Shown: positions 52,423 to 61,026 of the stretch, in pieces
Numbering within the stretch: the stretch's first letter is position 1
How the letters are laid out: each line of letters begins with the position of its first letter
Assembly: GCA_963740835.1 (NCBI GenBank)
Contig: CAVUFH010000003.1
Coordinates: 620,001-684,000 of the forward strand
Reading direction: 5' to 3'
Length of the DNA: 64,000 nt
Origin: CAVUFH01 sp963740835
Lineage (GTDB): Bacteria; Actinomycetota; Acidimicrobiia; IMCC26256; PALSA-610
Notes under the pieces: model-generated
The model's input: only the letters and a program-made list of their open reading frames with translations
Databases searched by the model: none
What the model was told of the DNA's origin: nothing
Program-made: the position numbers and the translations under genes

Positions 52423-53265
52423 GTGGCAGTGCTGCTGGGCGTACTGGTTGCGCTGTCGTTCGGGACCGGCGACTTCTTCGGCGGGCGCGCATCGGGGCAG
52501 GCATCCGTCGTCGGCACGCTCGTGGTCTCCCAGGCGTGCGCGTTCGTCGGCGCGGTCCTCCTGGTGGTCCTGACGGCGGGTACGGTCGCGTCGCACGACG
52601 TCGCGCTCGGCGTGCTCGCCGGTCTCGTGAACGTGCTGGGACTCGGTCTGCTCTACGGTGCGCTTGCCCGCTTCGTGATCGGCGTCGTCGCGCCGATCAC
52701 CGCGGTGGTGGCGTCGCTCGTCCCGGTCACGTGGGGGCTGCTGCACGGCGAGCGACCATCGGTGCTCGCCCTCTGTGGCGTGGCGCTGGCGATCGTCGCG
52801 GGCGCATTGATCGCGCGCGATCCCAGCGAACGTTCGGGTGGTTGGGCCGCCGGCGCGCTCGTCGCCGCGGTCGCCGGTGTCGCGCTCGGAACCTCGCTCG
52901 TGCTGTTCGCGGAAACCGGCGCCGACTCGGGCATGTGGCCGGTCTTCGCGGCGCGCACCGCGGCGACCACCGCGGTGTGGGGGTTCGCGCTCGTGCTGGT
53001 GATCCGCCGGCGCCCGGCACGGGTCCCGCGCGGGGGCACCGTCGGGCTCGCGATCGCCGCGGGCGCTCTCGATGTCGGCGCGACCGCGATGCTGGTGCTC
53101 GCGGTGCGGCGCGGTCTGATCGTGCTCGTCGCGCCGATCGCCTCGCTCGCGCCCGGATTCACCGTGCTGCTCGCATGGGTCGTGCTCGGTGAGCAACTCG
53201 GCCGCGTACAGCGCATCGGGCTGTGCTGCGCGCTCGCCGGGCTCGTGCTCGTGTCGACCGGCTGA
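52423..53265 (+). CDS. EamA/DMT-family transporter
   Basis: A 280-residue ten-helix transporter with two EamA repeats: AVLLGVLVALSFGTGDFFGG to ALCGVALAIVAGALIARD, and AAGALVAAVAGVALGTSLVL to RIGLCCALAGLVLVSTG. Each repeat has the expected SLxPVxxxLLxxxxLGE motif (VVASLVPVTWGLLHGE; IASLAPGFTVLLAWVVLGEQ). GTG 52423 lies just after GCGCCTTC; the ribosome site is poor (GGA at 52411). Exports or imports a small metabolite; substrate unknown. Confidence 0.86.
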   Translation: MAVLLGVLVALSFGTGDFFGGRASGQASVVGTLVVSQACAFVGAVLLVVLTAGTVASHDVALGVLAGLVNVLGLGLLYGALARFVIGVVAPITAVVASLVPVTWGLLHGERPSVLALCGVALAIVAGALIARDPSERSGGWAAGALVAAVAGVALGTSLVLFAETGADSGMWPVFAARTAATTAVWGFALVLVIRRRPARVPRGGTVGLAIAAGALDVGATAMLVLAVRRGLIVLVAPIASLAPGFTVLLAWVVLGEQLGRVQRIGLCCALAGLVLVSTG

Positions 53266-53306
53266 CGCCGATCCACCTGTAGGCATTTGGGCGCGCGACC
53301 GACATC

Positions 53307-53565
53307 ATGATCGACGCGCCCGCGACGATCGTGTGGGAGCACGACGACGGAGTGCGCAGCGTGCTCGACATCACGCTCGCGCGCGACATGTACTTCCACT
53401 CCGACTCCTACACGGGCGACGAACGGGTCGAGGTGACCGGGACGGCGTCGGTGTGGTCGCGATCAACTATCGCGCAACCATGTCGGCCGCAACGTCGTCG
53501 AGGTCTTCACGGTGCGCGACGGTGTCGCGACGAGCGGTACCGCGCTGTACGGACCGGAGCCGTAG
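53307..53565 (+). pseudogene. Degenerate gene fragment (oxidoreductase-like then SnoaL-like)
   Basis: The gap 53266-53594 holds coding remnants but no intact gene. The frame at 53307 reads MIDAPATIVWEHDDGVRSVL and YTGDERVEVTGT, like the end of Gfo/Idh/MocA oxidoreductases. Near 53450 it breaks. Another frame reads GVVAINYR, and a third reads NHVGRNVVEVFTVRDGVATS and stops at the TAG at 53565, like a SnoaL/epoxide-hydrolase end. Whether this is one decayed gene or two fragments is unclear. Confidence 0.4.
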
Positions 53566-53594
53566 CCGTAGCCGTATTGGGCGTCCGCGACCGA

Positions 53595-54227
53595 TCAGTA
53601 TTCGTCGGCGCGGTGCACGAGCCCGTCGAGCATCTGTTCGAGCATCGTTCGCAGTCGGGCACGGAGCTCGACGGTGGGGACCCCGAGCTGGCGGGCCGCG
53701 GACTCGCCGTAGATCGCGACCGCGATCGAAGTCGCGAGGCTGAACACGTGCGCGGCGTCGATATCGATTCCGGCCGGCAGCGCGCCGGTGTCGATCTCGG
53801 CCTGGTATTGCGCACGTGTCGCTTGGATGAACGGCAACGGCGTGTAGTCGGGGTCGTCATCGAGCGCGAGCAGCGCGGTCAACGCGAGTCGCGGCCGCGA
53901 TCCAATCACGTCGAACATGCGCACCCGCCGGGCGACGAACGGCAACGCACCCGCGTCGACGAGCGCGACCTGCATCCACGCGAGCTCGCGCGTGAGCGCG
54001 GCCCGCAACAGACCCTGCCGCGAACCGAACAGGTGGTAGATGTTCGCCGGCGTCACCCCGACGCGATCGGCCACCTCCCGCAGGTTGAGCCCCGCGAGCA
54101 CGCCGCGCTCGGTGAGCAGGTCGAGCGCGGCGTCCATGAGTGCGTCCCCGGTCGACGACGGCGTCGCGCCGGCCGTCCCGTTCCCGATCTCTTTCCCGAT
54201 CTCGTCCACGGGTCGCCAGGCTGCCAC
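53595..54227 (-). CDS. TetR-family transcriptional regulator
   Basis: A 210-residue regulator. The HTH is ALMDAALDLLTERGVLAGLN with LREVADRVGVTPANIYHLFG; the rest is a helical ligand domain (FSLATSIAVAIYGESAARQL). GTG 54227 gives MAAWRPVDEIGKEIGNGTAG; an internal GTG is possible. It is divergent from a secreted esterase gene, and a 15-bp dyad at 54244-54258 sits between them, 17 nt from this start. Likely represses itself and the esterase. Confidence 0.87.
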   Translation of the reverse strand: MAAWRPVDEIGKEIGNGTAGATPSSTGDALMDAALDLLTERGVLAGLNLREVADRVGVTPANIYHLFGSRQGLLRAALTRELAWMQVALVDAGALPFVARRVRMFDVIGSRPRLALTALLALDDDPDYTPLPFIQATRAQYQAEIDTGALPAGIDIDAAHVFSLATSIAVAIYGESAARQLGVPTVELRARLRTMLEQMLDGLVHRADEY

Positions 54228-54243
54228 AGCGGTTGCACAGGTA

Positions 54244-54258
54244 CTAACGAATCGTTAG
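54244..54258. promoter_or_regulatory. TetR operator dyad
   Basis: CTAACGA-A-TCGTTAG, perfect 7-bp arms around one A. It lies between the divergent TetR gene and esterase gene, 10 nt before the esterase ATG. TTAG/CTAA dyads are classic TetR-family sites. Confidence 0.72.
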
Positions 54259-54268
54259 CGTCCACGCC

Positions 54269-55439
54269 ATGCGTGCATCTCGGGTTGCTCGTTCGGCCGT
54301 GGTCCTCGCGCTGGTGGTGCTCGCGGCGGCGTGCACACTGCCGCTGTCGACGCCGGGGAGCACCGCGTCGATCCAGTTCCTGAGCAGCGAGACGCTCGAC
54401 GGCTGGCACTACGACTACTACCGGAACACCGCGTATCCGTGCGCCATCTCCGGTTACCAGACGTTCGCGATCGGGACCAAGGTCGGGTCGTCGCCCACGG
54501 TCGCGCGCCCGCTGTGGGCGTTCATGCACGGTGGCGGCGCGGGCTACTTCGACGCCAACGGCAACCCGCAGCCGACCGCGGGCCAGAAGAAGGAGGAGCC
54601 GATCACCCGGCTCGTCGACGAAGCGGTCGGGCAGAAGGGCCTGCTCTTGCTGATCCGCAACGACCCGGCTGGGTTCAGAACCGTTTCGGTCTCGTACTGC
54701 AGCCACGACGTGTACGCCGGTGTGAACAGCCCAGATCCGCACAACCCGAACACGACGCCCGACGGCCAACCCCGGACCACGAACGGCGTGCTCGCGACGA
54801 AGGCCGCGATCGCGTACGCGCAGAGCAAGTACCCGACCACGAAGGTGTTCCTGCACGGGACGAGCGCGGGTTCGGCGGGAACGTTCGGCGTGGCGTGGTC
54901 GATGGAGCAGCAAGGTGTCCCGCCCGCGGGCATCGTGGCCGACGCCAGCCTCGTGAACGCCGAAGGGATGAGCGCGGCGTTCGCGCAGGGTCTCTGCACC
55001 GACGACAACGATCCCGCAGCGCGTGGGCGCGATCGCAGCGCGGGTGCATCCCGACCTCGCGAACGTCGCCAACGAGCCGGACAAGCTCGTGGCGAGTGGT
55101 CGGCTGACGGTGCCGATCATGCACGTGTGGAACCACGGCGACCAGAACACGTGCGGCTCCCCGCCGATGAGCTGCCCACTCCGCGACGGCTCCGTCGTGA
55201 CGATCGGCCTCACCGACTGTCTGCACGAGCCGATGCGCCTCGCGATCGCCGCGCAGGGGCCGGCGAGCAGGTCACTGAACCTGCCGGTCTGCGTCGACGC
55301 CAAGTCCGACCCGGTGAAGGACTGCTCGATGCACGTCACGACACCGCGGGTCGGCACCGTCAACACCGACCCCGCGTCGCCCGCGGACTACGAAGGCGCG
55401 ATCCTGACCTGGGTGCACGCCCGCCTCGCCGACGCGTAG
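54269..55439 (+). CDS. Secreted lipoprotein esterase (alpha/beta-hydrolase), frameshifted
   Basis: ATG 54269 starts a lipoprotein signal (SAVVLALVVLAAACTLPLST; lipobox LAAAC). The oxyanion motif HGGG is in WAFMHGGGAGYF; the nucleophile is in VFLHGTSAGSAGTFG (GTSAG). This resembles pectin-acetylesterase-like enzymes. After LCTDDNDP (about 55012) the frame breaks; the rest (VGAIAARVHPDLANVANEPD, HVWNHGDQNTCGSPPM, CLHEPMRL) is in another frame ending at 55439. The late HVWNHGDQN and HEP segments could supply the acid and His. The repaired protein is about 389 residues, probably controlled by the divergent TetR. Confidence 0.8.
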
Positions 55440-55498
55440 GGAGGGCGTATCCTCACGGGTGACGTTGGGACACGACGCGACGCCCGAACGGCGTGCCC

Positions 55499-55529
55499 GG
55501 ACGCCCGTCCACCGCGGAGGTGGGCGTCC
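55499..55529 (+). terminator. Hairpin between the esterase and flotillin-like genes
   Basis: GGACGC...GCGTCC outer arms (55499-55504, 55524-55529) and CCACC/GGTGG inner arms (55509-55513, 55519-55523). It is 60 nt after the esterase stop and 18 nt before the next start. No U-tract follows, so it may be a terminator or a leader hairpin of the next gene. Confidence 0.4.
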
Positions 55530-55546
55530 TTACAAGTGAGGCCCCC

Positions 55547-57628
55547 GTGTCGTTCATCGGAATCATCCTCGTCGTCGTCGTTGTCGGATTTCTCGTCATC
55601 ACGATCTTCTCGTCGTTCAACTCGATCGGCGCCACCGAAGTGGGGCTCGTCACCAAGCGCTTCTCGCTGAAGAAGCTCGGTGAGGACAACCCGGTGGCGT
55701 TCCGCGGTGAGGCGGGCTACCAGGCGGAACTGCTCATGCCCGGCCTCCGCTTCAAGCTCTGGCCGCTGTACGGCGTGAAGAAGTTCCCGTGGGTGCAGGT
55801 GCCCGCGGGCCACATCGGGGTGGTGATCGCGCAAGCGGGCGCGCCGCTCCCGATCGGTGCCAAGAGCGGCACGTACAAGTCTGAGTTCGCGAACTTCTCC
55901 GACCTGCGCGCGTTCGTCGACAACGGCGGTCAGAAGGGTGTGCAGCGCCCGGTGCTGCCTCCGGGCACGCTGTTGCCGATCCACCCGGTCGCGTTCCTCG
56001 TGATCACAACCGGCAAGGTTTACGGCCAGTCGGTGTCGCCCGAGATGGTGCAGCGGGCCAAGACGACGGGTGGGGTCCTACAGCCGGAGTCCTTCGGGCT
56101 CGCGCCGGAGCAGCTGCAAGTGGTGGTGATTGCGCCGAATGGTCCGCAGGACATGATCGGCATCGTCACCACCCTCGACGGCAAGCCGCTGCCGTCCGGT
56201 GACATCGCGAACCGGCTCGGCGAGTTCGCTGACGTCATCGCGATGGAGACCGATCCCGCGATCACCGACTCGCAGATCATCGAGTTGCTGCTCGGCAGCA
56301 AGAACGAGCTGCACAACAACTTCCAGGACTTCCAGGCGTTCGTCGAGGGTGGCGGCCGCATCGGTCTGCAGCATGACCCGTTGCTCTACGGCGCGTACCT
56401 GCTGAATCCGTTCCTCGTGCGCGTCGAGATGGTGCCCATGCTCGTCGTGAACCAGGGGCAGGTCGCGGTGGTCAAGGCCTACGTCGGCTTACCCACGCTC
56501 GACACCTCGGGTGCGGAGTTCAAGTTCGGCTCGATCGTGCGCCCGGGTCACCGCGGGATCTGGCAGGAGCCGTTGCGCACCGGCAAGTACCCGATCAACC
56601 CGCGCGTGTACGCAGCCGAGATCGTGCCGACGTCGATCCTGACGCTCAACTGGGCCGACGTCGTGTCGCAGGCGCACAACCTCGACGCGAATCTCTCGCC
56701 GATCGAAGCCAAGAGCCGCGAAGGGTTCGTGTTCAAGATCGATCTGCAGGTGCAGATCCACGTGCCCGACACCCGCGCGCCGAAGGTGATCTCGATGGTC
56801 GGCACCATGCAGAACCTCGTCAACGAGGTGCTGCAGTCGGCGGTCGGCAACCACTTCCGCAATACGTTGCAGAGCCTCGAAGCGGTGCGCTTCATCGAGA
56901 CCCGCCAGCAGGTGCAGCTCTCCGCGTTCGAAGCGATCAGTGCATACCTCGCGGCATACGACGTCGAGACGCGCGGTGTCTACATCCAGGACGTGCAGTT
57001 CCCCCAAGAGCTCGTCGAGGTGCTGACGCAGCGCGAGATCGCGAACCAGGAGAAGGCCACGTTCGCCGAGAAGGAGCGGGCCGAGATCACGCGCATCGAG
57101 ATGGAACGGGCGCGTGGCACGGCGAACATGCAGGCACAGCTCGCGCAGTCACAGGTGACGATCGACATCGCCGCCAACGCCGCGCAAGCGCGCGAGGCGG
57201 AGGCGCGCGGCCAAGCCGCATATGTCGAGCTCACCGGACGGGCCGAGGCGACGAAGGTCGAGGCGGTGGGCCTCGCCGAAGCGGCCGCGGTCAAGGCGCT
57301 GGGCTTGGCGCGCGCGGCCGGCTTCGAAGCGCAGACGCAAGCGCTCGGCCAGATGCCGACCGCCATCGTCGCGGTCGCCAACGCGGTCTCCGACGGTCAC
57401 ATCACCGTCGTGCCCGAGGTCCTCGTGACCGGCGGCAACGGCGGCGGCGCGTTCGAAGGGCTCGCGGCCACGCTGATGCGCACCTTTGGCAATGGGGCGA
57501 ACGCGAAGGGCGGCAACGGTGCGGCGCCGCCCACGATCGTGGTCCCCGAGCCGGGTGGCACGGTCGTCGCGGACGCAGAACCGGGCGAGACCGTCGTCGT
57601 GGAGGAAGCGCCCGAAACGCGAGCATGA
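55547..57628 (+). CDS. Flotillin-like SPFH-domain membrane protein
   Basis: A 693-residue protein. One N-terminal helix (FIGIILVVVVVGFLVITIFS) is followed by an unusually long SPFH region (GATEVGLVTKRFS at the start, DVVSQAHNLDANLSPIEAKS and LQVQIHVPDTRAPKVISMVG later). A coiled coil (REIANQEKATFAEKERAEIT) and an Ala/Glu-rich segment (AAQAREAEARGQAAYVELTG) precede an acidic tail. Flotillins scaffold membrane microdomains. GTG 55547 is preferred because the anchor helix begins at once. Insertions in the SPFH part make it longer than YuaG-type flotillins. Confidence 0.88.
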   Translation: MSFIGIILVVVVVGFLVITIFSSFNSIGATEVGLVTKRFSLKKLGEDNPVAFRGEAGYQAELLMPGLRFKLWPLYGVKKFPWVQVPAGHIGVVIAQAGAPLPIGAKSGTYKSEFANFSDLRAFVDNGGQKGVQRPVLPPGTLLPIHPVAFLVITTGKVYGQSVSPEMVQRAKTTGGVLQPESFGLAPEQLQVVVIAPNGPQDMIGIVTTLDGKPLPSGDIANRLGEFADVIAMETDPAITDSQIIELLLGSKNELHNNFQDFQAFVEGGGRIGLQHDPLLYGAYLLNPFLVRVEMVPMLVVNQGQVAVVKAYVGLPTLDTSGAEFKFGSIVRPGHRGIWQEPLRTGKYPINPRVYAAEIVPTSILTLNWADVVSQAHNLDANLSPIEAKSREGFVFKIDLQVQIHVPDTRAPKVISMVGTMQNLVNEVLQSAVGNHFRNTLQSLEAVRFIETRQQVQLSAFEAISAYLAAYDVETRGVYIQDVQFPQELVEVLTQREIANQEKATFAEKERAEITRIEMERARGTANMQAQLAQSQVTIDIAANAAQAREAEARGQAAYVELTGRAEATKVEAVGLAEAAAVKALGLARAAGFEAQTQALGQMPTAIVAVANAVSDGHITVVPEVLVTGGNGGGAFEGLAATLMRTFGNGANAKGGNGAAPPTIVVPEPGGTVVADAEPGETVVVEEAPETRA

Positions 57629-57667
57629 GCGTGGCGGCCGGCGTCCGCCGGTCGCTACGTTCGCTGC

Positions 57668-58936
57668 ATGGACTTCGAGCTCCCGCGTGAGCTGAGCGAC
57701 TACCTGGTCGTGCTGGACGACTTCATCGAACGGGAGATCAGGCCGCTCGAGGAAGCCGACGACAACATCCGCTTCTTCGATCATCGCCGCGAGGACGCGC
57801 GCACGGATTGGGAACGCGGCGGGTTGCCGAACGCGGAGTGGGAAGCATTGCTGCGGGAGGCACGGCGCCGCGCCGACGCCGCCGGTCATTACCGCTACCC
57901 GTTCCCCAAGCAGTACGGAGGCCAGGACGGCACCAACCTCGGGATGGCCGTCATCCGTGAACACCTCGCCCGCAAGGGACTCGGGCTGCACTGCGATCTG
58001 CAGAACGAGCACATGATCGTCGGCAACAACGTCGGTCTGTTGCTGATGATCAACTACGGCACCGAGGAGCAGAAGGCCGAGTGGATCGAGGTGCTTGCCG
58101 AAGGTCGTGGTGGATTCGCCTTCGGCATCACCGAACCCGCGCACGGTTCGGACGCGACGCACATGGAGACGGTCGCGGTCCGTGACGGCGACGAGTGGGT
58201 CATCAACGGCGAGAAGACATGGAACACCGGCATCCACGCGGCGCCGTACGACCTCATCTTCGCCCGGACGAGCGGCGTCGCCGGCGACGGGCACGGGATC
58301 ACCGCGTTCCTCGTTCCGACCGACAGCCCCGGCTTCGAGATCCTCGAGTTCCTGTGGACGTTCAACATGCCGACCGACCACGCGCACATCCGCCTCACCG
58401 ATGTGCGGGTGCCGCACGCAGCCATCTTCGGCGGAGAGGGGCGCGGGCTCGGGGTCGTGCAGCACTTCTTCAACGAGAACCGCATCCGGCAAGCCGCGTC
58501 GAGCCTCGGTGCCGCGCAGTTCTGCATCGACCGGAGCGTCGAGTACGCCAAGCAGCGCGCGCCGTTCGGCATGCCGCTCGCGTCGAATCAGGCGATCCAG
58601 TTCCCGCTCGTCGAGCTGCACACCCAGTGCGAGATGCTGCGGGCGTTGATTCACAAGACCGCGTGGGCGATGGACACCTCCGGTGCGTTCTCCGTGTCCG
58701 ACAAGGTGTCGATGTGCAACTACTGGGCGAACCGGCTCTGCTGTGAGGCCGCCGACCGCGCCATGCAGGTGCACGGCGGACTCGGTTATTCGCGGCACAC
58801 GCCGTTCGAGCACATCTACCGGCACCACCGCCGCTATCGAATCACCGAGGGCAGCGAGGAGATACAGATGCGTCGAGTCGCCGGCTACCTCTTCGGCTTC
58901 ATGAAGCAGCAGGCACCGAAGGGGGTGGATGCATGA
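57668..58936 (+). CDS. Acyl-CoA dehydrogenase
   Basis: A 422-residue flavoprotein that oxidises an acyl-CoA. MDFELPRELSDYLVVLDDFI, GFAFGITEPAHGSDATHMET (FAD/substrate loop), VINGEKTWNTGIHAAPYDLI, and the C-terminal domain VHGGLGYSRHTPFEHIYRHH with RRYRITEGSEEIQMRR, the counterpart of the YEGTxEIQ signature. The catalytic base cannot be placed without alignment. It is 39 nt after the flotillin gene and is followed by a 30-codon frame and a BVMO; both joints overlap (ATGA), so they may form an operon. Confidence 0.92.
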   Translation: MDFELPRELSDYLVVLDDFIEREIRPLEEADDNIRFFDHRREDARTDWERGGLPNAEWEALLREARRRADAAGHYRYPFPKQYGGQDGTNLGMAVIREHLARKGLGLHCDLQNEHMIVGNNVGLLLMINYGTEEQKAEWIEVLAEGRGGFAFGITEPAHGSDATHMETVAVRDGDEWVINGEKTWNTGIHAAPYDLIFARTSGVAGDGHGITAFLVPTDSPGFEILEFLWTFNMPTDHAHIRLTDVRVPHAAIFGGEGRGLGVVQHFFNENRIRQAASSLGAAQFCIDRSVEYAKQRAPFGMPLASNQAIQFPLVELHTQCEMLRALIHKTAWAMDTSGAFSVSDKVSMCNYWANRLCCEAADRAMQVHGGLGYSRHTPFEHIYRHHRRYRITEGSEEIQMRRVAGYLFGFMKQQAPKGVDA

Positions 58937-59025
58937 GCGAGCGCAAACGATGCGATGAGTACCGCGCCGAGCAGCGAGTGTGGCCCGAGCGGCCCGGCGC
59001 GCCGCGCCAGGAGCGGAGATCATGA
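58933..59025 (+). CDS. Possible 30-residue small open frame coupling two genes
   Basis: ATG 58933 lies in the acyl-CoA dehydrogenase stop (ATGA), and the TGA at 59023-59025 lies in the BVMO start (ATGA). The product would be basic: MSERKRCDEYRAEQRVWPER then PGAPRQERRS. It also contains the GGAG used by the BVMO. It may only be a translated spacer for coupling, since its composition (Arg/Glu/Pro) looks like random high-GC sequence. Confidence 0.3.
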   Translation: MSERKRCDEYRAEQRVWPERPGAPRQERRS

Positions 59026-60974
59026 GCGACAGCGACGCGTCGAGTCCGTTCGTTGCCGCGATCGAACCGATCACGGCCGCGGACGGCGAGATCCGCGCCT
59101 TCCTCGCGGACGCCGAGATCCCGCCGCTGCTCCCCGCGATCGCCTACGCGACCGGCGACATGTCGCTGCTGAAGCCGGAGCTGCGACCCGACCCGATGCT
59201 CGTCGGGATGCCGCAGGGCGGGCTGACCGAGGACCAGCAATCGGAAGCACGCGAGCTCGCCCTCGCCGCACTCGTCGCGTTCCGGGACGCCGGGTGCCGG
59301 CCCGCGCCGCCGCCCGCCGACGACCAGCTGCTCGAGATCATGCGCTACGCGGTGGGCGGCGCGGAGATGACCGACTATCTGCCGCTGCTCGAGGAGGAGC
59401 TCGCCTATCGCGGCGAGGACCGCCGCGCGCCGAGCTGGAAGGCCGACGACATCGCCCCGGGCGTCGACTTCGTCGTGCTGATCATCGGTGCCGGCATGTC
59501 GGGGCTGCTGGCCGGGCACCGGTTGCAACAGTCCGGCGTCCCGTTCGTCATCCTCGAGAAGAACGACGACGTCGGCGGTACTTGGCTGGAGAACACCTAT
59601 CCCGGTTGCCGCGTCGACAACCCGAACCACAACTACAGCTACGCGTTCGCGCAACGGCACGACTGGCCGCTCCACTTCTCGACACAGGACGTGTTGCTCG
59701 ACTACTTCCGCCGCTGCGCGGACACGTTCCAGTTGCGCGAGCACATCCGGTTCGCGACCGAAGTCGTCGCCGCCGACTGGTCCGACGCAGCGCGCGCGTG
59801 GTCGGTGCGCGTCCGCGATCGTGAGGGCGACGAAGCGACGATCACGGTGAACGCGGTCGTGAGTGCGGTCGGCCAACTGAACCGCCCGTCGTTCCCCGAC
59901 ATCCCTGGGCGTGACTCCTATGCGGGCGTATCGTTCCACTCGGCGCAGTGGAACCACGACGTCGATCTCGGTGGCAAGCGCGTCGCCGTCATCGGCACGG
60001 GCGCGAGCGCCGTGCAGTTCATCCCCGAGATCGCGCCCGGCGTCGGTGATCTCCTCGTGTTCCAGCGCACGCCGCCGTGGTTCGGTCCGACCCCCGACTA
60101 CCACGACCGTGTGTCGCCCGGTCTGCAGTGGCTCTACGGGCACGTGCCTTCGTACAGCGAGTGGAACCGGTTCTGGATCTTCTGGCGCATGGGTGACGGC
60201 GCGCTCGAGGGCGTGCGCGTCGATCCCGAATGGGAGCCGAAGGGCGCGGCGGTCAGCGCCGCGAACGACCTCGTGCGCATGGTGCTGACCGGCTACCTCG
60301 GCATGGAGTTCGCCGATCGTCCCGACCTGCTCGAGCGCGTCGTCCCGGCGTACCCGCCCGGTGCGAAGCGCCTGTTGCGGGACAACGGGGTGTGGGCGCG
60401 GACGCTGAAGCGCGACAACGTGCAGTTGGTGACCAACGAGATTCGCGAGATCACGGTGAACGGCATCGTCACCGGCGACGGCGTCGAGCACCCCGTCGAC
60501 GTGATCATCTACGGCACCGGCTTCCAGGCGTCGAAGTTCCTCACGCCCATGAAGGTGACCGGCCGCGCCGGCATCGACTTGCACGAGCAATGGGCCGGCG
60601 ACGCGCGTGCCTACCTCGGTGTCACGATCCCCGGCTTCCCCAACCTGTTCTGCCTCTACGGCCCGAACACGAACATCGTCATCAACGGCAGCATCGTCTA
60701 CTTCTCCGAGTGCGGCGTTCGCTACATCATGGGGTTGCTCGAGCAGACGCTCGTGGACGGCCACCGCGCGGTCGACGTCCGCAAGGACGTGCACGATGAG
60801 TTCAACGAACGCGTCGACGCGCAGAACAAGCTGATGGCGTGGGGCTGGTCGGATGTGAACAGCTGGTACAAGAACGAGCACGGTCACGTCGCGCAGAACT
60901 GGCCGTTCACCCTGCTCGAATACTGGCAGCGAACCTTGCGCGTCGACCCCGACGACTACGAGTTCCTCGACTGA
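59022..60974 (+). CDS. HAPMO-like Baeyer-Villiger monooxygenase
   Basis: A 650-residue type I BVMO (FAD, NADPH). It has about 150 residues before the FAD loop IIGAGMSG (155-161), a long N-terminal extension like that of 4-hydroxyacetophenone monooxygenase. EKNDDVGGTWLENTYPGCRV follows. The BVMO fingerprint is YAGVSFHSAQWNHD (Tyr replaces the usual Phe of FxGxxxHxxxW), and the NADPH loop is VIGTGASAVQF. IYGTGFQASKFLTPM is late-conserved. ATG 59022 follows GGAG at 12 nt. It converts ketones to esters; the substrate cannot be told. Confidence 0.93.
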   Translation: MSDSDASSPFVAAIEPITAADGEIRAFLADAEIPPLLPAIAYATGDMSLLKPELRPDPMLVGMPQGGLTEDQQSEARELALAALVAFRDAGCRPAPPPADDQLLEIMRYAVGGAEMTDYLPLLEEELAYRGEDRRAPSWKADDIAPGVDFVVLIIGAGMSGLLAGHRLQQSGVPFVILEKNDDVGGTWLENTYPGCRVDNPNHNYSYAFAQRHDWPLHFSTQDVLLDYFRRCADTFQLREHIRFATEVVAADWSDAARAWSVRVRDREGDEATITVNAVVSAVGQLNRPSFPDIPGRDSYAGVSFHSAQWNHDVDLGGKRVAVIGTGASAVQFIPEIAPGVGDLLVFQRTPPWFGPTPDYHDRVSPGLQWLYGHVPSYSEWNRFWIFWRMGDGALEGVRVDPEWEPKGAAVSAANDLVRMVLTGYLGMEFADRPDLLERVVPAYPPGAKRLLRDNGVWARTLKRDNVQLVTNEIREITVNGIVTGDGVEHPVDVIIYGTGFQASKFLTPMKVTGRAGIDLHEQWAGDARAYLGVTIPGFPNLFCLYGPNTNIVINGSIVYFSECGVRYIMGLLEQTLVDGHRAVDVRKDVHDEFNERVDAQNKLMAWGWSDVNSWYKNEHGHVAQNWPFTLLEYWQRTLRVDPDDYEFLD

Positions 60975-60975
60975 G

Positions 60976-61026
60976 GGTTTTGGCGACAGATGGCGACCGG
61001 ATCGGTCGCCGATTGTCGCCAAAACC
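60976..61026. terminator. Long bidirectional hairpin between convergent genes
   Basis: 23-nt arms (60976-60998 and 61004-61026) are complementary except two or three positions; loop GGATC. Each arm has GGTTTTGGCGACA on one strand and the matching CGCCAAAACC on the other. It starts 2 nt after the BVMO stop and ends at the amidohydrolase stop, so it serves both. Confidence 0.7.
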
